Source: Mesostigma viride (lineage: Eukaryota > Streptophyta > Mesostigmatophyceae > Mesostigmatales > Mesostigmataceae). From it: a stretch of DNA of 64,000 bases. The position numbers and the translations under genes are program-made. The stretch spans positions 891,076-955,075 of the forward strand of contig RPFO01000104.1 in the NCBI GenBank assembly GCA_009746045.1. Direction: 5' to 3'. Numbering within the stretch: the stretch's first letter is position 1; the number at the start of each line of letters is the position of its first letter. A model generated the notes under the pieces. That model was not told the DNA's origin. It searched no databases and saw only the letters and a program-made list of their open reading frames with translations. Of the stretch, positions 31,684 to 43,474 are shown one piece after another.

Positions 31684-32032
31684 TTAAGGGGACTCGGCGC
31701 GGCGAATATTTTCCGCGCCAAAAAAATTCCGCGGTACCCTCCGTACCGTGAAAAGTGGGTGCACGGTGCGCGCACCCCTTGCGGAAGTGGCCATGGCGAC
31801 TGCTTTTAGACGAAACGTGACAAAGCTGGCACGCGGAAAGCATAAAAAATGCTCGATTGTTGGAGAAAATTAGCTACTGATTCTAATTTATGGTGGGATG
31901 GTTGCGATCTATAATGTCGCGGGCTTTTTTTCTTTGCCATCGGCAGGGGGGGTCCGGCCTGAATTTCTGTCGGGATGAATAAAGTATAATGGATGCCTGC
32001 CGGTGTGATTGTCGATTGTTGCCAGTTTTGAT

Positions 32033-33963
32033 TAATTAATTAATTATCAACATCACTCCGTTGGGAGTAGATGTAGCACATAGCCCTGAGAAGGGGCATA
32101 TGGCTTTTAATACATTCTAGGCTACTTCATGCAAGGGTGGGAATGTAAGCTACCCCTGCTCTAGGTGCACCAGGGCACCTGCACCCTCATGGTCTATCAC
32201 GCTATGCCCGGGTAAGGGGGGAGCATGCCTGTGAGGGAGGAAGATCATCATGGCTATACAAGAGCTAGGACATGGCTGCTCGACAGAGAGCATCTCTCTG
32301 CATGGCATAGCATGGCTAAATTCTTAATGCAACATCCATGGGGGTCCCATTATAGACAAAGCATGGCTAAATGTTGAAGGCATCATCCATGGGGGCCATT
32401 ATGGGCGCACATGCGCGTGGGCCACATGCTAGGCTAAGCCTTACTAATCTACACTACTGGTATATATATTCCTAGTCTGAGGTGGCAGGAGGGGGCTGCC
32501 AGGGCTTGTGGTCAACGTGGATGACCGCCCCCCTCCAGTATACCGGCTTCCCCCTTGCGCTCTGCCGGAGCTGAAGGTAGGTCGGCCATAGCTCGCGTCG
32601 CCGCTGTTGCTGGGCCAGGGTCAAGTCGTCGTCCAGCGTGAAGCGAGTCTCCGAGAGCTTCTTGCGGCATTTAAGGAACGCCAGCTTGTCCGCCATGTAC
32701 TTAAAGGTGAGGAGCACGGGTGCCGGGCCAGCCTTCCCCCGCGCGCGGGGGAGGCGGACAGCCGACATGTCCAGCTCACCAGTGAGTAACATGGGGGCAA
32801 GAATGGCGCGCTTAAATGCCTCAAGAAGGCTCGTGGAGGTCTCACCTGCCTGCTGGTCGAAGTGCTTGACGATGACATTGTGGCTGCGCCGGGCGATGTC
32901 GGCTTCCTCGCGAAGGTCGAGGGCTTGTTGCTTGAGTTGTGCCGAGATGGTGGAGGTGGTGGAGGTGGTGTGTTGCTTAAGCAAGTCCGCCCAGGTGGAG
33001 GGAGCATCGCCGGCCGGGCCAGCAGGAGCCGGCTGGGCGGCGAGGTCCTTCACCGCCTGGGCGGTGAGGCCGGCGGTGTCATGCAAGCTCTCAAGGGCGT
33101 TGGCGGTGGCTTGAAGGCGTTGGTCGAGGTCGAGGAGCTGGGCTTTGATGTCGGCAGTGGAGGCGGAAATGGCAGTGGAGGTGGAGGCGGCAGCGGCGGA
33201 AATGTGAGGAAGTTCAGCAGCCAGCGTGCCACCCATTGCTGCGACGTCAGCAGCAAGGGGGGTCACGTGCTGCTGAAAGGCTTCCGTGAGGATGGAACGG
33301 AGGGTGGAGGCGGAGATGGATGGAGCCCAGATCTCGCCGTCAGAGCGCTGGAGAAGGGAGTTGAGGACGGCGTGCTGGAGTTCGGGGCGGGGGCAGCCAA
33401 GCATGGCGCCGCCTAGCCAGGGGCTGCCGTTGTTGCAGAGGAGGCGACCTTGGTCGGAGAGATGGATGCACAGGTCGAAAAGCGAGGCGTAGTCCCCGAA
33501 GAAGATGCAGTCCATAGCATCGCAAGGAGAAATGTTGTTCCAGTCGTGATCATCGACCTTGAAAGGGTGGGGCCGAAAGCGCGGTTCCGAGGGGCGGGAC
33601 CATCCTGTTTTGTCGGCTGGGCGGGTGCGTTTCGGGTCAGGCGATGCCGATGGCGAGGCATTAAGCCCGGGAGGTTGCTGGGTGACCACCAGTGCACGAC
33701 TAGTGTCACCGCTGCCTGCCGGACCTGATGGCGAAGCTGCAGCCGCAGCTGCCGCATTTTCATGGGCGAGCGCATCCGCCAAACTGCGTTGCGTCAAAGG
33801 ACGTTTGCTCGTCATATATTGCGTTTTAGATTCGGAAAATTATATCAGCATGTGCGTCTTAGAAAGACGAAGCGATAGTGATATTCACAGCTGAATTTGG
33901 GGCTCAAACGTGAAAGGTATGAGCTCCGCCGTCAGCCATGGCTACCTCGTGGCTCGTGGCTCT
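32033..33963 (-). mobile_element. ORF1-only LINE, element 2 (complete, with target duplication)
   Basis: The 1931-bp unit is flanked by GTTTTGAT at 32025-32032 and 33964-33971. On the minus strand: 5' UTR of about 150 bp with AGCCACG repeats, one ORF (33815-32472), about 430 bp of 3' UTR, and a (TTAA)n tail. No ORF2 is present between ORF1 and the tail. The last ~180 bp match the sequence after the ORF2 stop of LINE-A (47970-48058 joined to 54925-55010). Confidence 0.88.
32472..33815 (-). CDS. LINE ORF1 protein (RNA-binding), 447 aa
   Basis: Intact from the ATG at 33815. ORF1 proteins coat LINE RNA and act as chaperones. The N-terminal ~100 residues are disordered (Ala/Ser/Pro, with DPKRTRPADK). 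A helical middle (about 170-330) is likely coiled coil (SAQLKQQALDLREEADIARR). The C-terminal ~120 residues resemble the RRM plus C-terminal domain of L1-type ORF1p: NVIVKHF, VRLPRARGKAGPAPVLLTFK, RFTLDDDLTLAQQQRRRELW, VYWRGAVIHVDHKPW. No zinc knuckle. Two close relatives lie at 55989-57392 and 57654-59081. Confidence 0.82.
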   Translation of the reverse strand: MTSKRPLTQRSLADALAHENAAAAAAASPSGPAGSGDTSRALVVTQQPPGLNASPSASPDPKRTRPADKTGWSRPSEPRFRPHPFKVDDHDWNNISPCDAMDCIFFGDYASLFDLCIHLSDQGRLLCNNGSPWLGGAMLGCPRPELQHAVLNSLLQRSDGEIWAPSISASTLRSILTEAFQQHVTPLAADVAAMGGTLAAELPHISAAAASTSTAISASTADIKAQLLDLDQRLQATANALESLHDTAGLTAQAVKDLAAQPAPAGPAGDAPSTWADLLKQHTTSTTSTISAQLKQQALDLREEADIARRSHNVIVKHFDQQAGETSTSLLEAFKRAILAPMLLTGELDMSAVRLPRARGKAGPAPVLLTFKYMADKLAFLKCRKKLSETRFTLDDDLTLAQQQRRRELWPTYLQLRQSARGKPVYWRGAVIHVDHKPWQPPPATSD

Positions 33964-35430
33964 GTTTTGATGGTCGTAAGGAAAGCTAGTTTAATGATGT
34001 TTCTAAAGCCGTGAAAATTCCCGCTGCTATCTTTACCTTTCCCGTCATTTTGCGGTAAGATAACATTAGGCCTGCGCGATGTGTGCCCAACCTCTCCATG
34101 AAAGGGTGGCCTTTCTTGTGCGCCTGGGCACGAATAAATGCCCGTTATGGTACGTTCTTGTATTAAACGTCTTAATCTAGCGTTTCCCTGCTTTCTTAGC
34201 TCGTTGAGCGTAAGCTTTTTGCCTTCTTTCCGGCCAGATGCAGCCAGGAAGTTGCGGGTCCTGGCGCTGCATCGCTGGATTCCTGGATATCTTTTAGCAA
34301 GTTCGTCTGTGACATGGCTGGCTTTCTGCAGCGCGTGGCCCGCAACCTGTCGGGAAGGTGTAATGCTTTTATTTCCATGCTTCTCTGAAATTTCTTTTGC
34401 TTTATAGACAGTTGTGTTCGAGGAAATTCACGCGGTCTTCCTAAGCAGCGGCATCATTTTCCCCAGACACTGACGAGCTGGCACCTGTCTCCTAAAGAAA
34501 GTGGCTCGTGCTTGTTAGAAAGGAGGCAGTGTGCATTTTGCGGGACACAATGCTTTGGTGGCACATGCGTCAGGTAGGTTGTTCCAATGGTCTCTTCACC
34601 TTTCCCGCTGAGTAAATGATAGCCTTTGTCATGCTAACCAGAGCAGCTAGCCACAGGTTGGCTGGATAAAAAGTCAGCTTATTTTCTCTTTATATACTGC
34701 GTGTGTGGTCCTCCACGTGTCCGGCTTGTTGGGCATTTTGGAAGAGGGTTTTTAATGTGTTGTTGGGTGAAACAACTTGGTTGTTGGCACAAAATCACAC
34801 ATTATTAGCCTGAGATAGGCATTACATATGCTGCTCAGGCGTGTCCTCCTACCAGCCTTGTTGTTAAGGGTAGACTCACAAGGCTGGCTGTGCCGATGGA
34901 GGGGTGGGGCGTATGAGGCTCCGGGCATCCTCCTCACACTCCGTGATCAAAGTGGGCATGTTTTTGGGTGTCTAGGGTAGCAAAACAGATGTCATTTTGG
35001 CTCAGCACTAGCTCAATTCTCTTTTAGCGTCTACCCAGGTGGCATCACAGAAAAATCAATAACTTGAGCTACGCTTGTCAGAATGAGCTCAAACTTTGGG
35101 GTTGTGTTTCCCCCCACTCAGTGGAATTTCGCATGTATGGATGACCCCATTCGATGTGTTGATGATTTGATTTATTTTTTTTGGCTCAAAAAAGTACCCA
35201 TTTTGCGGGGAAATTAATAACTCAAACAAATGTGATTATTTTGACCATGTGAATAGCCCAGATTTTTTAGAAGTGGGGGAACTTTGCAGGAATGTATGGG
35301 CAGGTCATTTGGATAAGTGGTTTGTCTTGGGCAAAATATCTCATAAATAGCGTCTTTTTCTATTTTTAGCTCGCCACCGGTGCGTGGTTGGGGGTAGTAC
35401 CCCCAACAAGTGGTGGCATGAATGTCCAAA

Positions 35431-36019
35431 CATTATATTTATATTAAAAATATAATTACTTACAGCAGAGTGAAATCACTCAAACCAAAGCAAACGCCCA
35501 GCTATAAACCTATATACAGAGCCATGTCAAAGCTCTATACTACGATAAGACCAATGGAAACGCCTAACGGGAGGAACCTAATAGCCCTGCTGCACCGCAA
35601 AATCAGCCCGCGTACGGCGGAGCATGATGTCCGCCATGGCCCGAGTCAGCGCCACCGACAAGCGCTGACGCCAATATGACGTCCAGGTCCGCGCCGACCA
35701 TGGGGCCCGCTGGCCCTCCAGGTCCAGCCGGTCCTCCCGGAGCCGGCAACACTCCTTGAAGAAGGCGGAGGTCAGGGGCCCCATGGCCCCAAACTCCTCC
35801 AGGACAAAGGGCACCACACGATGGTGCCCGACGTCGCCGTAGGCCAGGAGCTTGGCCCGCTCCGCCCGGTCCGCCGTGTAACCTGCCGTGAGGGAGGCCC
35901 CAGCCACGTGGCTAAGAGCCAAGGGCCGCGCCACCGAAACGTCAATAAGCAGATGCCGGCCACCCCCCTCAAAGTCCAGCACCACGATGTCAGGCCGGTG
36001 GTTGGGGGAATAGAAGGCA
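35431..36019 (-). pseudogene. LINE-R copy c: 3' end with endonuclease C-terminus
   Basis: The minus strand carries the LINE-R C-terminus from FYSPNHRPDIVVLDF to ...FAVQQGY (stop at 35578) plus the 3' UTR. It is flanked by AACATTATATTTA on both sides (about 35430 and 36020), a 13-bp target duplication. It lies in the subterminal region of Kolobok-2, about 105 bp from its end. Confidence 0.92.
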
Positions 36020-36127
36020 ACATTATATTTATGGTACTCAATCATCACTAGACGGTTCCCAAGTGCATTGGAACTGATATTCATTAAAGTCGGTTTTTCA
36101 GGCTTTTGGACGTGCGAGTCCCCTTAA

Positions 36128-38865
36128 GTAGCTAGCCTTGCTTGGGAGCAGACAGACCATGTTGTTGCTTCCGAAATGGGGCAAGTTTTATTTGTTGAAT
36201 AGTGTGGAAAAGGATCAAATGTAGAGTACTGGATGCTTTACAGCAACACACCACTTAATTGTAACGTTCTTATAGCACTCTTTGGAAACTAAAGCAAAGC
36301 CTATGCACCATGCAAGCATAACATGGGCACCTGACAACAAAGTACTGCTGTCAGAACACAGTATCCATGAGACAACCAGCATGTTCAGTATGTTCAAAAG
36401 ACTTACAACGTACCAGGAAAAAAGATTACCATTCGAAACCAGACCCTCAGGGACTCCGCAACAGCTTTTGCAGGTGAGGTACCAATGCATCCAGCCACCC
36501 AGCGGCACCTAATCGGTGCCACCAAGACCCGGATGCATCCAAAGACTCGGAGTTCCAATATGCACAATGAGGTTGGTTGCAAATTGCAAGCACAACATCA
36601 CCCACAGCTAATGCCAGTGCTGGGTGAAGAAATAAATAGTGAAGGCGTGTGCCTAGAGGGCGGGGCTGCTGTAGTTTTTTACTTTGGCGCCCAAGGCTGC
36701 CATTGGTAGGTTTCTCCAGGCCCTTGTCGCACGGAGATTTCCAGGGCACTTTATTCCTTTGTTTCCTCAAACAGCCAAAGGGTTAAGCATATCTATTCCC
36801 CAGGCAAGGACTACTAGTTTCACAAACACACACAAGCACACCCACTGAGGTAAATAAACCAGGATTGATCGTTGGTGCCAGCTGCGGTGACACCCAAGGG
36901 CCAATGGGGGGACTGGCACGCCACCAGGGCCACCCTGGTCCTCCGCAGCCACCCCTTTGGCCAAGCACGCGCGCCCCAACAGGACTTGCACAAGCGGGGG
37001 CCACAAGTCGAAGCAAAATGGCTGCCCCAAAGCCCACCGTGGCGGCTGACAATGTCAGGCAGCAACCAAGCGCACGCGGAAGGAGGCAGCGTGTGGCCGC
37101 CGCCGCTCCACCGCCCACGCGAGCGGACCCGGGCCTGCCTGGCAAGGGGCACCGGCCAGGCACGCAGCCTCGTGGGCACCGCTCTGCTCCCCTCCCCATG
37201 CCGCGCCCACCGTCCACTCTGTGCGGGCCAGCATGGTGCGCCCCCAATGGCATACCCCACCCAAAGCCATTTGCGCGCGGGTAGTAGGCGCACCCCGCCG
37301 TCTCCCTTGCTCCCTCAACAGGGGCCGGCTGCACCAGCTTGCCCCCCCATGCTCCCGCACATTCCGCGGTGGCTGTGTGGACCGGCAACCATGCAGCACT
37401 GCCCACCGGGATAAAGCTACTCCGGACCCAGGCAACTCCCCTGCGTCACGTGTTTGATACCGCCGCATCCCCAACAGCGAGACAGCACGCCCTGACGCAC
37501 CCGCCACGCGGCCCCTCATGCGCCCCCACCTTTGCGTCCCCACCCACGCCAGTGCAGACAATGCCGCGGGCCACACGCAACCCAGGGGCTCCATCCTTCA
37601 ACCCTGCGCTTTCCACGCCGCACACCCGCGGGCACGGTGGAGGAACCCTCACACCAGGAATCCTCACACCATCGAGAATGGCACCCAGAGCAGCACCAAG
37701 GCATGGAGTGGGGTGGAGGGTCCCTTCCCCACGTCATCATGTGATGTTGGGTGGGCGATGCGGTGTAGGGGGAGGGGCAGGAAGGCGCGCGCCCGCCAGC
37801 CACGCGGCATGCAGGCAGTGCATGTAACCCCACTGCTGGAGGACCGACGACAGGTGGTGCTGGGGGCCACCGCGCCCCGCTCCACGCAAGCGCACCGCTG
37901 CCAAGGGAAAGGTCACATTCCTCCATGCAGGGGTCCCTGCTGGTGGCATTTGCCGCCCCACCGCCCTACTTGGCACGACGCACGGCTCCCTGGCAGCCGG
38001 GGGGCGAGCAGGGGGCCCGCCTCTCAACGCCGCGCTGCGTGGCTGTGATGCCGCAGAGCAACACCCCTTAGCACGTTTGTGGCGCCTTGCGCCCCTGTGT
38101 TCAACGGCACACGATGCTGCGACACGGAGCTGTGGCGCGGCCCAACGCCACCCACGGTGCCAGCTGTTAGCGGCCTTTGCTTCCCCCATATGTTGGATGT
38201 TGCAGGGAGCTCCCACATGCCCCCCCCCTTGGATGCCTGCTGGAGCACGCGCTGGGGTGACATGCAGGTGCCACGTGGGAGCTCCCAGCGTTGCGGGTCC
38301 TCATTACTTGCCACATGGCACCATGAGACCCGCACATGCGCCGTGTACATGTGCATGTGCTGGCAGGGAGTGCTGCGTAGCCAGCTTATGCGCGCGGCCG
38401 TACATGTTGACCGCCAGCCACGCCCACGCCATTTACAAAGCCCAGCCCATCACAAGGCCCCCACGCTGCAGGCAGAGGGACCCGGCGAGGGGGGCAGATG
38501 CTCTGGTGGGTGGGTGGGGGATCCGCCGCACGTGCTGCCAGCGCCGCCGTGCCATGCGCAGGGTGGCGCCATGCCTCCCTTGGCTCGGTGCACATGCCAC
38601 CAGGCTTGAGATGGCGATGAGCGGAGCAAGAACCAGCCATGCATCCACAAGATGGCGATGAGCGGAGCAAGAACCAGCCATGCATCCTCAGGGCAGACCA
38701 GGGCCCACATGAGCGGCCGGCCACCGGCCCACTTTTGGGCCACGTGCCGGCGTAGGCGCCGCGCCCACCACACAGCCGATGCCGCGCCGAGCTCAGAACG
38801 TTCCCGCCAGTAGCGACCTACTCGCCACGCCCCCTGTTCGGCGGGTCCCATGCTCGCACCGCTCC
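36128..38865. other. Intergenic region and 3' side of the bZIP gene
   Basis: The left part (36128-36780) is ordinary AT-balanced sequence. From about 36860 it is GC-rich, with long but mutually contradictory open frames on both strands, typical of GC-rich DNA without coding bias. The 3' UTR of the bZIP gene lies here; a minus-strand TGTAA occurs at 38433-38437, but the real end is not decidable. A 40-bp unit (GATGGCGATGAGCGGAGCAA) is duplicated at 38611-38690. Confidence 0.5.
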
Positions 38866-41800
38866 TCAGTACTCCCGCGGCCGCCCTTCCCACAGCGAGG
38901 AGAGCGCCTGCAGCCGCTGGAAGTAGTCGGCCATGGCCAGCAGGGCACGCGCGCTCTGCCGCAGCGACAGCGCGCGGTGCAGCTGCTTGAGCGTCTGGTA
39001 GCGCAGGTTGTCCGCCTGCGTGCATGCATGCGCATGGGAGGGGTGGGGGGCAGGTGGTGCAGGGTGGGGGGCATTGGGGTAAGTTGGGCGGCTGCAGGGG
39101 AAGCTGTGCAGTCCGTACGGCTCAGTTCCCCTTGCCACGCACACACACAACTCGCCTACAGCACAAGTGCATTCAAATCCCCGCCCCCCCAAACACAAAC
39201 ATCATTGAAGGCCCCCCCCCCCCCCCCTCCCGGTTCACAAACATCCTCAACCACTCCAAATCTCGTCGCCCCTACAGCCCAAACATCTTACAAACATCTT
39301 GACAGTGGATGCCCCACCTGCAGCCGAAACATCTAAACAAACGTTTTGACAGTGGACGCCCACTTGCAGCCCAAACATCTTACAAACATATTGACAGAGG
39401 ACGCCCCACCTGCAGCCCAAACATCTTACAAACATCTTGAAAGAGGACGCCCCACCTGCAGCCCAAACATCTGACAAACGTTTTGACAGTGGACGCCCCA
39501 CCTGCAGCGCAACAACATCTCGATCATGAACCACCCACCTGCAGCGCAACAACATCTCGATCATGAACCACCCACCTGCAGCGCAACAACATCTCGATCA
39601 TGAACCACCCACCTGCAGCGCAACAACATCTCGATCATGAACCACCCACCTGCAGCGCAACAACATCTCGATCATGAACCACCCACCTGCAGCGCAACAA
39701 CATCTCGATCATGAACCACCCACCTGCAGCGCAACAACATCTCGATCATGAACCACCCACCTGCAGCGCAACAACATCTCGATCATGAACCACCCACCTG
39801 CAGCACAAAGGATTCGATCGCCCCCAACTTGGTCATGGCCATGGCCATCTGGCCCATGTAGGAGCCGACCAGGTCCGCGCCCCCCGCCGGTGTGCTCGAG
39901 GAGACAATGTCGGCCAGGGACTGCTGCAGTGCCTCCATGCCCTGGCTGAGCACCTCCTCGCCTTGCTGGCAATTGTTCTGGATGTTGCACATGGCCAGCA
40001 GCTGGTGCTCGCTCAACGGCTCCATGTGAGGGATGAGGATCTGGGGAGTGGGGGAAGGGGGGGCGCAAGGCCACGAGAGCACAGGGGGGTGACAGGGATA
40101 GGTAAGGAGGCGGCGAGGGAGATCCACCATCCGTTCATGTACACAAAGAAACAGGTACAAGGGACAAGGGCAGCCTGTAGGTGCAAAAGGCAGCAATTAC
40201 ACTACTGTGACCAACTGGCCATCTGGGGCAGCCAACCAAACGCACGGCAGCACGGGCCTCCCCTTCACCTTGACAAACACGCCCCCCCTCACCTTGACCA
40301 TGTCAGAAGGCCGGAAGCCCCCCATCCACATGAAACAGCGCTCAGCGGGCGTCTTCCACATGCCGGAGACGAGGTGGAACACGTCCTGCTTGGCGGCCAC
40401 GCGCTTGAGGTTATAGATCTCCTCGTACTGCGACAGCGCGGTGGAGACGGAGACCGACAGCTCCTCGTCGGGGCAGGAGCGGCTCTGCGGGTACACACGC
40501 GGGGCGACAGGGGGTGACAGGGGGCACGGGCGCACACACAGGGGGAAGAAATACGGGGAAAGGGGGGGGAGAGGGGGGAGCACGGGGTGAATAATGCAGG
40601 GGTGACGGTTTGTGAGGACCAGGCTTCCCATCAACACAGTGGCGTACGCATGTGCAGGGCGAATCAAGCCGAGGCACCACCCCCACCCAAACCTTATTGT
40701 GGACAGGAGGCAAAGTGGCCAAGACAGTGGCAGATGTGCTTACACGGATAGATGGGCCAGCAGAGTCAACTACAGTGTAACCAAACCAGAACAAGGGGGA
40801 ACACCATGTGCACAACCACTCCCCTTGACCAGCACGGTCACGCCTCCACCCCTCCACCACTCACGTTCACCAGCATGCGCACGTCGTCCACCAGCCGCTT
40901 GTGCTCCTCCCGCCAGCGCGCGTACTCCTGGTCAAACGCCGCCGCGCTGCCGTTGAGGGCGCCGCCGCCCAGCCCACCCAGCCCGCCCGCCAGCCCGCCA
41001 GCCTGTGACTGGCCCAGCATGCCCAGCCCCGTGCCCATCCCCATGCCAGGTATCCCCCCCTGGCGCACGCCCACGCTGGCCCCCACTCGCTGGTTGCTGC
41101 CGCCGCCCCCCATGGGGATGAGGCAGTTGGCGCCACCTGCGCCGTCGATGGCTGCGCCGATGCCCCCGTCGTTGTTGCTGGAACCGATGAAGGCGCCGCC
41201 GCCGCTCATGTTGCCGCCAGCGCCCAGAGACATGGGCAGCATGAGGGGGTCCCCCAGGGGGTTGTCGCCCCACCCACCCCCGCGGTTGGTCGGGCTGCCC
41301 TGCCGCCGCCGCTTGCCCACCGGCATGTTCTTGCTGTCCGCCGGTGGGCGGCCGTGCGCACCCTGCATGCCCAGACCGGTCAGCCCCCCCCCATCGCCTG
41401 CGTCCCCCAGTGGGGAGGGCGTGAACACCGACGCACCAGGCAGCAGGCCCTGCGCGGTGCCCTGCAGCGACGCGGTCCCATTGGTGCTCGCGACTGGCAC
41501 TGCGTCCGGAAGCTGCGCCGGCACCGCCCCCGCCGTCACCAGCTGTGAGCGGGCCTGCGCCAGCTCGTTCTCCAGCTGCTCTAGCCGCTGCCGGCTGCTC
41601 TCCAGCTGCTGCACATACGCCTTCTTGCGCAGGCGGCTCTTGCGCGCGGCCTCGCGGTTCTGCGCCAGCCGCCGCGAGGTCTTGTCGGGCCCTGCGTGCT
41701 CCCCCTCCATCTCCTTGCCCGTGTCGCCGTCTTCGTCCCCTGTGTACTCGTCGCCGTCACCCCCCGTGTGCCCACCCCCCGCATGCCCCCCGCTCAACCC

Positions 41801-43474
41801 CATGTTGTTGGCCGACCCGTGCGGATGCGGCTTGTGGCGGCCGCCCTTGCGTGACCCTGACACTGGCGAAAGATCCTGGACAAGTGGACAAGGGGGGAAA
41901 GGGGGGGGGGGGGGCGGAGGGTACAGAAGCGTAACGTGAGCCAGAACAGCCCAGGGTGGGGGCCAGGTTGCACATGTCCTGCGCCAAGGGAGCACAGCGC
42001 TTGCCAGCGAACAAATCAAGCCCCATGCAACCATGCACGTTGAACATGCACCACGCAAGCATGCACACCCCCATCGCCTTGTCCCTCGCATTCTCCCCTT
42101 GCACACCCATCCCCAACCCCATGTGCGCAGCTGTACCAGGCTCCATCCCAAGAAGCTTGTTGCAGTACTTTAGGACACACCTGTAGGCCAAGTTTTACAG
42201 CCCTGCTGACATCGAGGGAGCTGGCAGGCAACCCGCCACCCATCGGCACCCACACGCCCCCCTTGCCTGCCCCAGCCACGCCCGCCATAAACAAAACCGA
42301 TCCACCCACCCACTGAATGCACCAACCAATAATACCGACCCTGTGCCCCCCACTGGTTGCACCTGGTGGCCCGCCAATGCCAGCTGGCAATCCCCACGCG
42401 CCATCAAAGGTGGCCCCATGGGATAGCAGCCCACCACCACCTCGTGGCTGTCGCCGTCCTATTGGCCGCCCTCTTCCCTCCGCCCCCATTACCTGGTGGG
42501 CGTCTCCGCCCTGCACTTCACAATACTACACTACAGTCCACTCTATTACGGCACCCACCTGGTGGCTGTCCCCGTCCTCGTCGTCGCCCCTGTCACCGTG
42601 CATGTGGTGGTTCATCTCCCGCGATGGCTGGCCAACAGACACGTATGGCGCCCGCATGCCCACTGGGGGGGGGGGGGGGGGGAGAGAGAGAACAAATGGG
42701 GGGTTGAACCAGAGGGACAGAATAGGGGCAAAGTAGGGCGTCAGGTGGTTTGAACGCACAGGGACATCCCAGGGAGGAGGTGACCGGTAGCCGCGCATCC
42801 CCCGGCGCTGCTGCCAGCCCCTGGCACGGGCATGTGCACACGACCTTGTTAGCATGACTTGTCAAGGCACAGAACCGCAGGCATGCACAACCCCACGCTC
42901 CACCCCATGCCGCATGGTGTGCACCAACAGATGCACGACAGGATGGGTGGGCACATTTGGCCGCCCCGCCCCCCCCTCCCTGGCACGGAGTGTGGGACAA
43001 CGGACACATGATGGGAACCATGGTTGTTTGTGCAACCACACTCGCGTGCAGGCGGACGCTGAAGAGAGCCATAGCAAGGGCTCCTCTGGTGCAACCCAGG
43101 GGCGCTAAGACCATCACCCATGCCCCCCAAAAGTCCCAATAAAAAGTAAACTTATAAATATCATAAACTAACCCATAACCCATCATATGATGGCTATAGC
43201 AAAGTATAACAGAGCGCAGCGCTGCTTGTATGCCCAGCACGCCTCCCTGCCACCTTGCAGGAATAAAGTGTTCCCTGATGTACAACCGAAATTCCAAGCT
43301 GACTGCCAAGAAACCGCTGCCGGAAGTTGAAAAAAGGCAGCAGCAGAGCACATCGATAACAGGAAACAATTGGGGCGCACCTGTGTTGTTAAGCTCCGAA
43401 GCAGAACCATTCGGTGGAAGGTCATCCTCGTACGCGCCATTTGCTCCACCCTTCCGCATCCCCATGAGAGACAT
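38866..43474 (-). CDS. TGA-type bZIP transcription factor with DOG1 domain (multi-exon)
   Basis: A nuclear DNA-binding regulator of the plant TGA family. Exons read on the minus strand: 43474-43381 (MSLMGMRKGG), 42662-42559, 18-bp microexons 42510-42493 and 42458-42441, 41875-40865, 40484-40293, 40040-39798, and 39015-38866 with the stop. All use GT-AG borders and keep frame; a further small exon near 42360 is possible. The long exon holds the bZIP at about 41700-41540 (NREAARKSRLRKK, then a leucine zipper LESSRQRLEQLENELAQ) and a Gly-rich linker. The last exons form the DOG1 domain (FDQEYARWREEHKRLVDD, VFHLVSGMWKTPAERCFMWM, GEEVLSQGMEALQQSLAD, MGQMAMAMTKLGAIESFVLQ, ALLAMADYFQRLQALSSLWE). In plants such factors bind TGACG elements; targets here are unknown. 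About 610-620 residues, longer than typical plant members because of the linker. Confidence 0.92.
39300..39797. repeat. Minisatellite inside the last intron of the bZIP gene
   Basis: 39500-39797 holds about eight copies of a 37-bp unit (starts of GCAGCGCAAC at 39541, 39578, 39615...). 39300-39500 holds about five ~46-bp units (CCACCTGCAGCCCAAACATC). On the gene strand every unit contains CTGCAGGTGG(G), which is the exact exon end and 5' splice site used at 39798/39797. Confidence 0.92.

Larger units (their letters stand above)
31688..36123 (+). mobile_element. Kolobok-2: deleted Kolobok DNA transposon with TTAA duplication
   Basis: It is bounded by TTAA at 31684-31687 and 36124-36127. The left end GGGGACTCGGCGCGGCG matches the right end of Kolobok-1, and the right end (reverse complement GGGGACTCGCACGTCC) matches its left end. 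A short N-terminal coding remnant (ATG at 31790, MATAFRRNVTKLARGKHKK) parallels that of Kolobok-1, but no transposase core follows. 34980-35430 matches the Kolobok-1 3' region. It is therefore a non-autonomous derivative. It carries an ORF1-only LINE (32033-33963) and a LINE-R copy (35431-36019) as later insertions. Confidence 0.85.

Noticed and set aside
36783-38661. Several 100-200 codon frames on both strands
   Set aside because: Overlapping frames in five or six registers in GC-rich DNA, no motif, no splice structure; most likely 3' UTR or intergenic.
40752-41939. 395-codon Pro/Ser/Ala-rich plus-strand frame
   Set aside because: Antisense shadow of the bZIP exon 40865-41875; low-complexity and without domain support.
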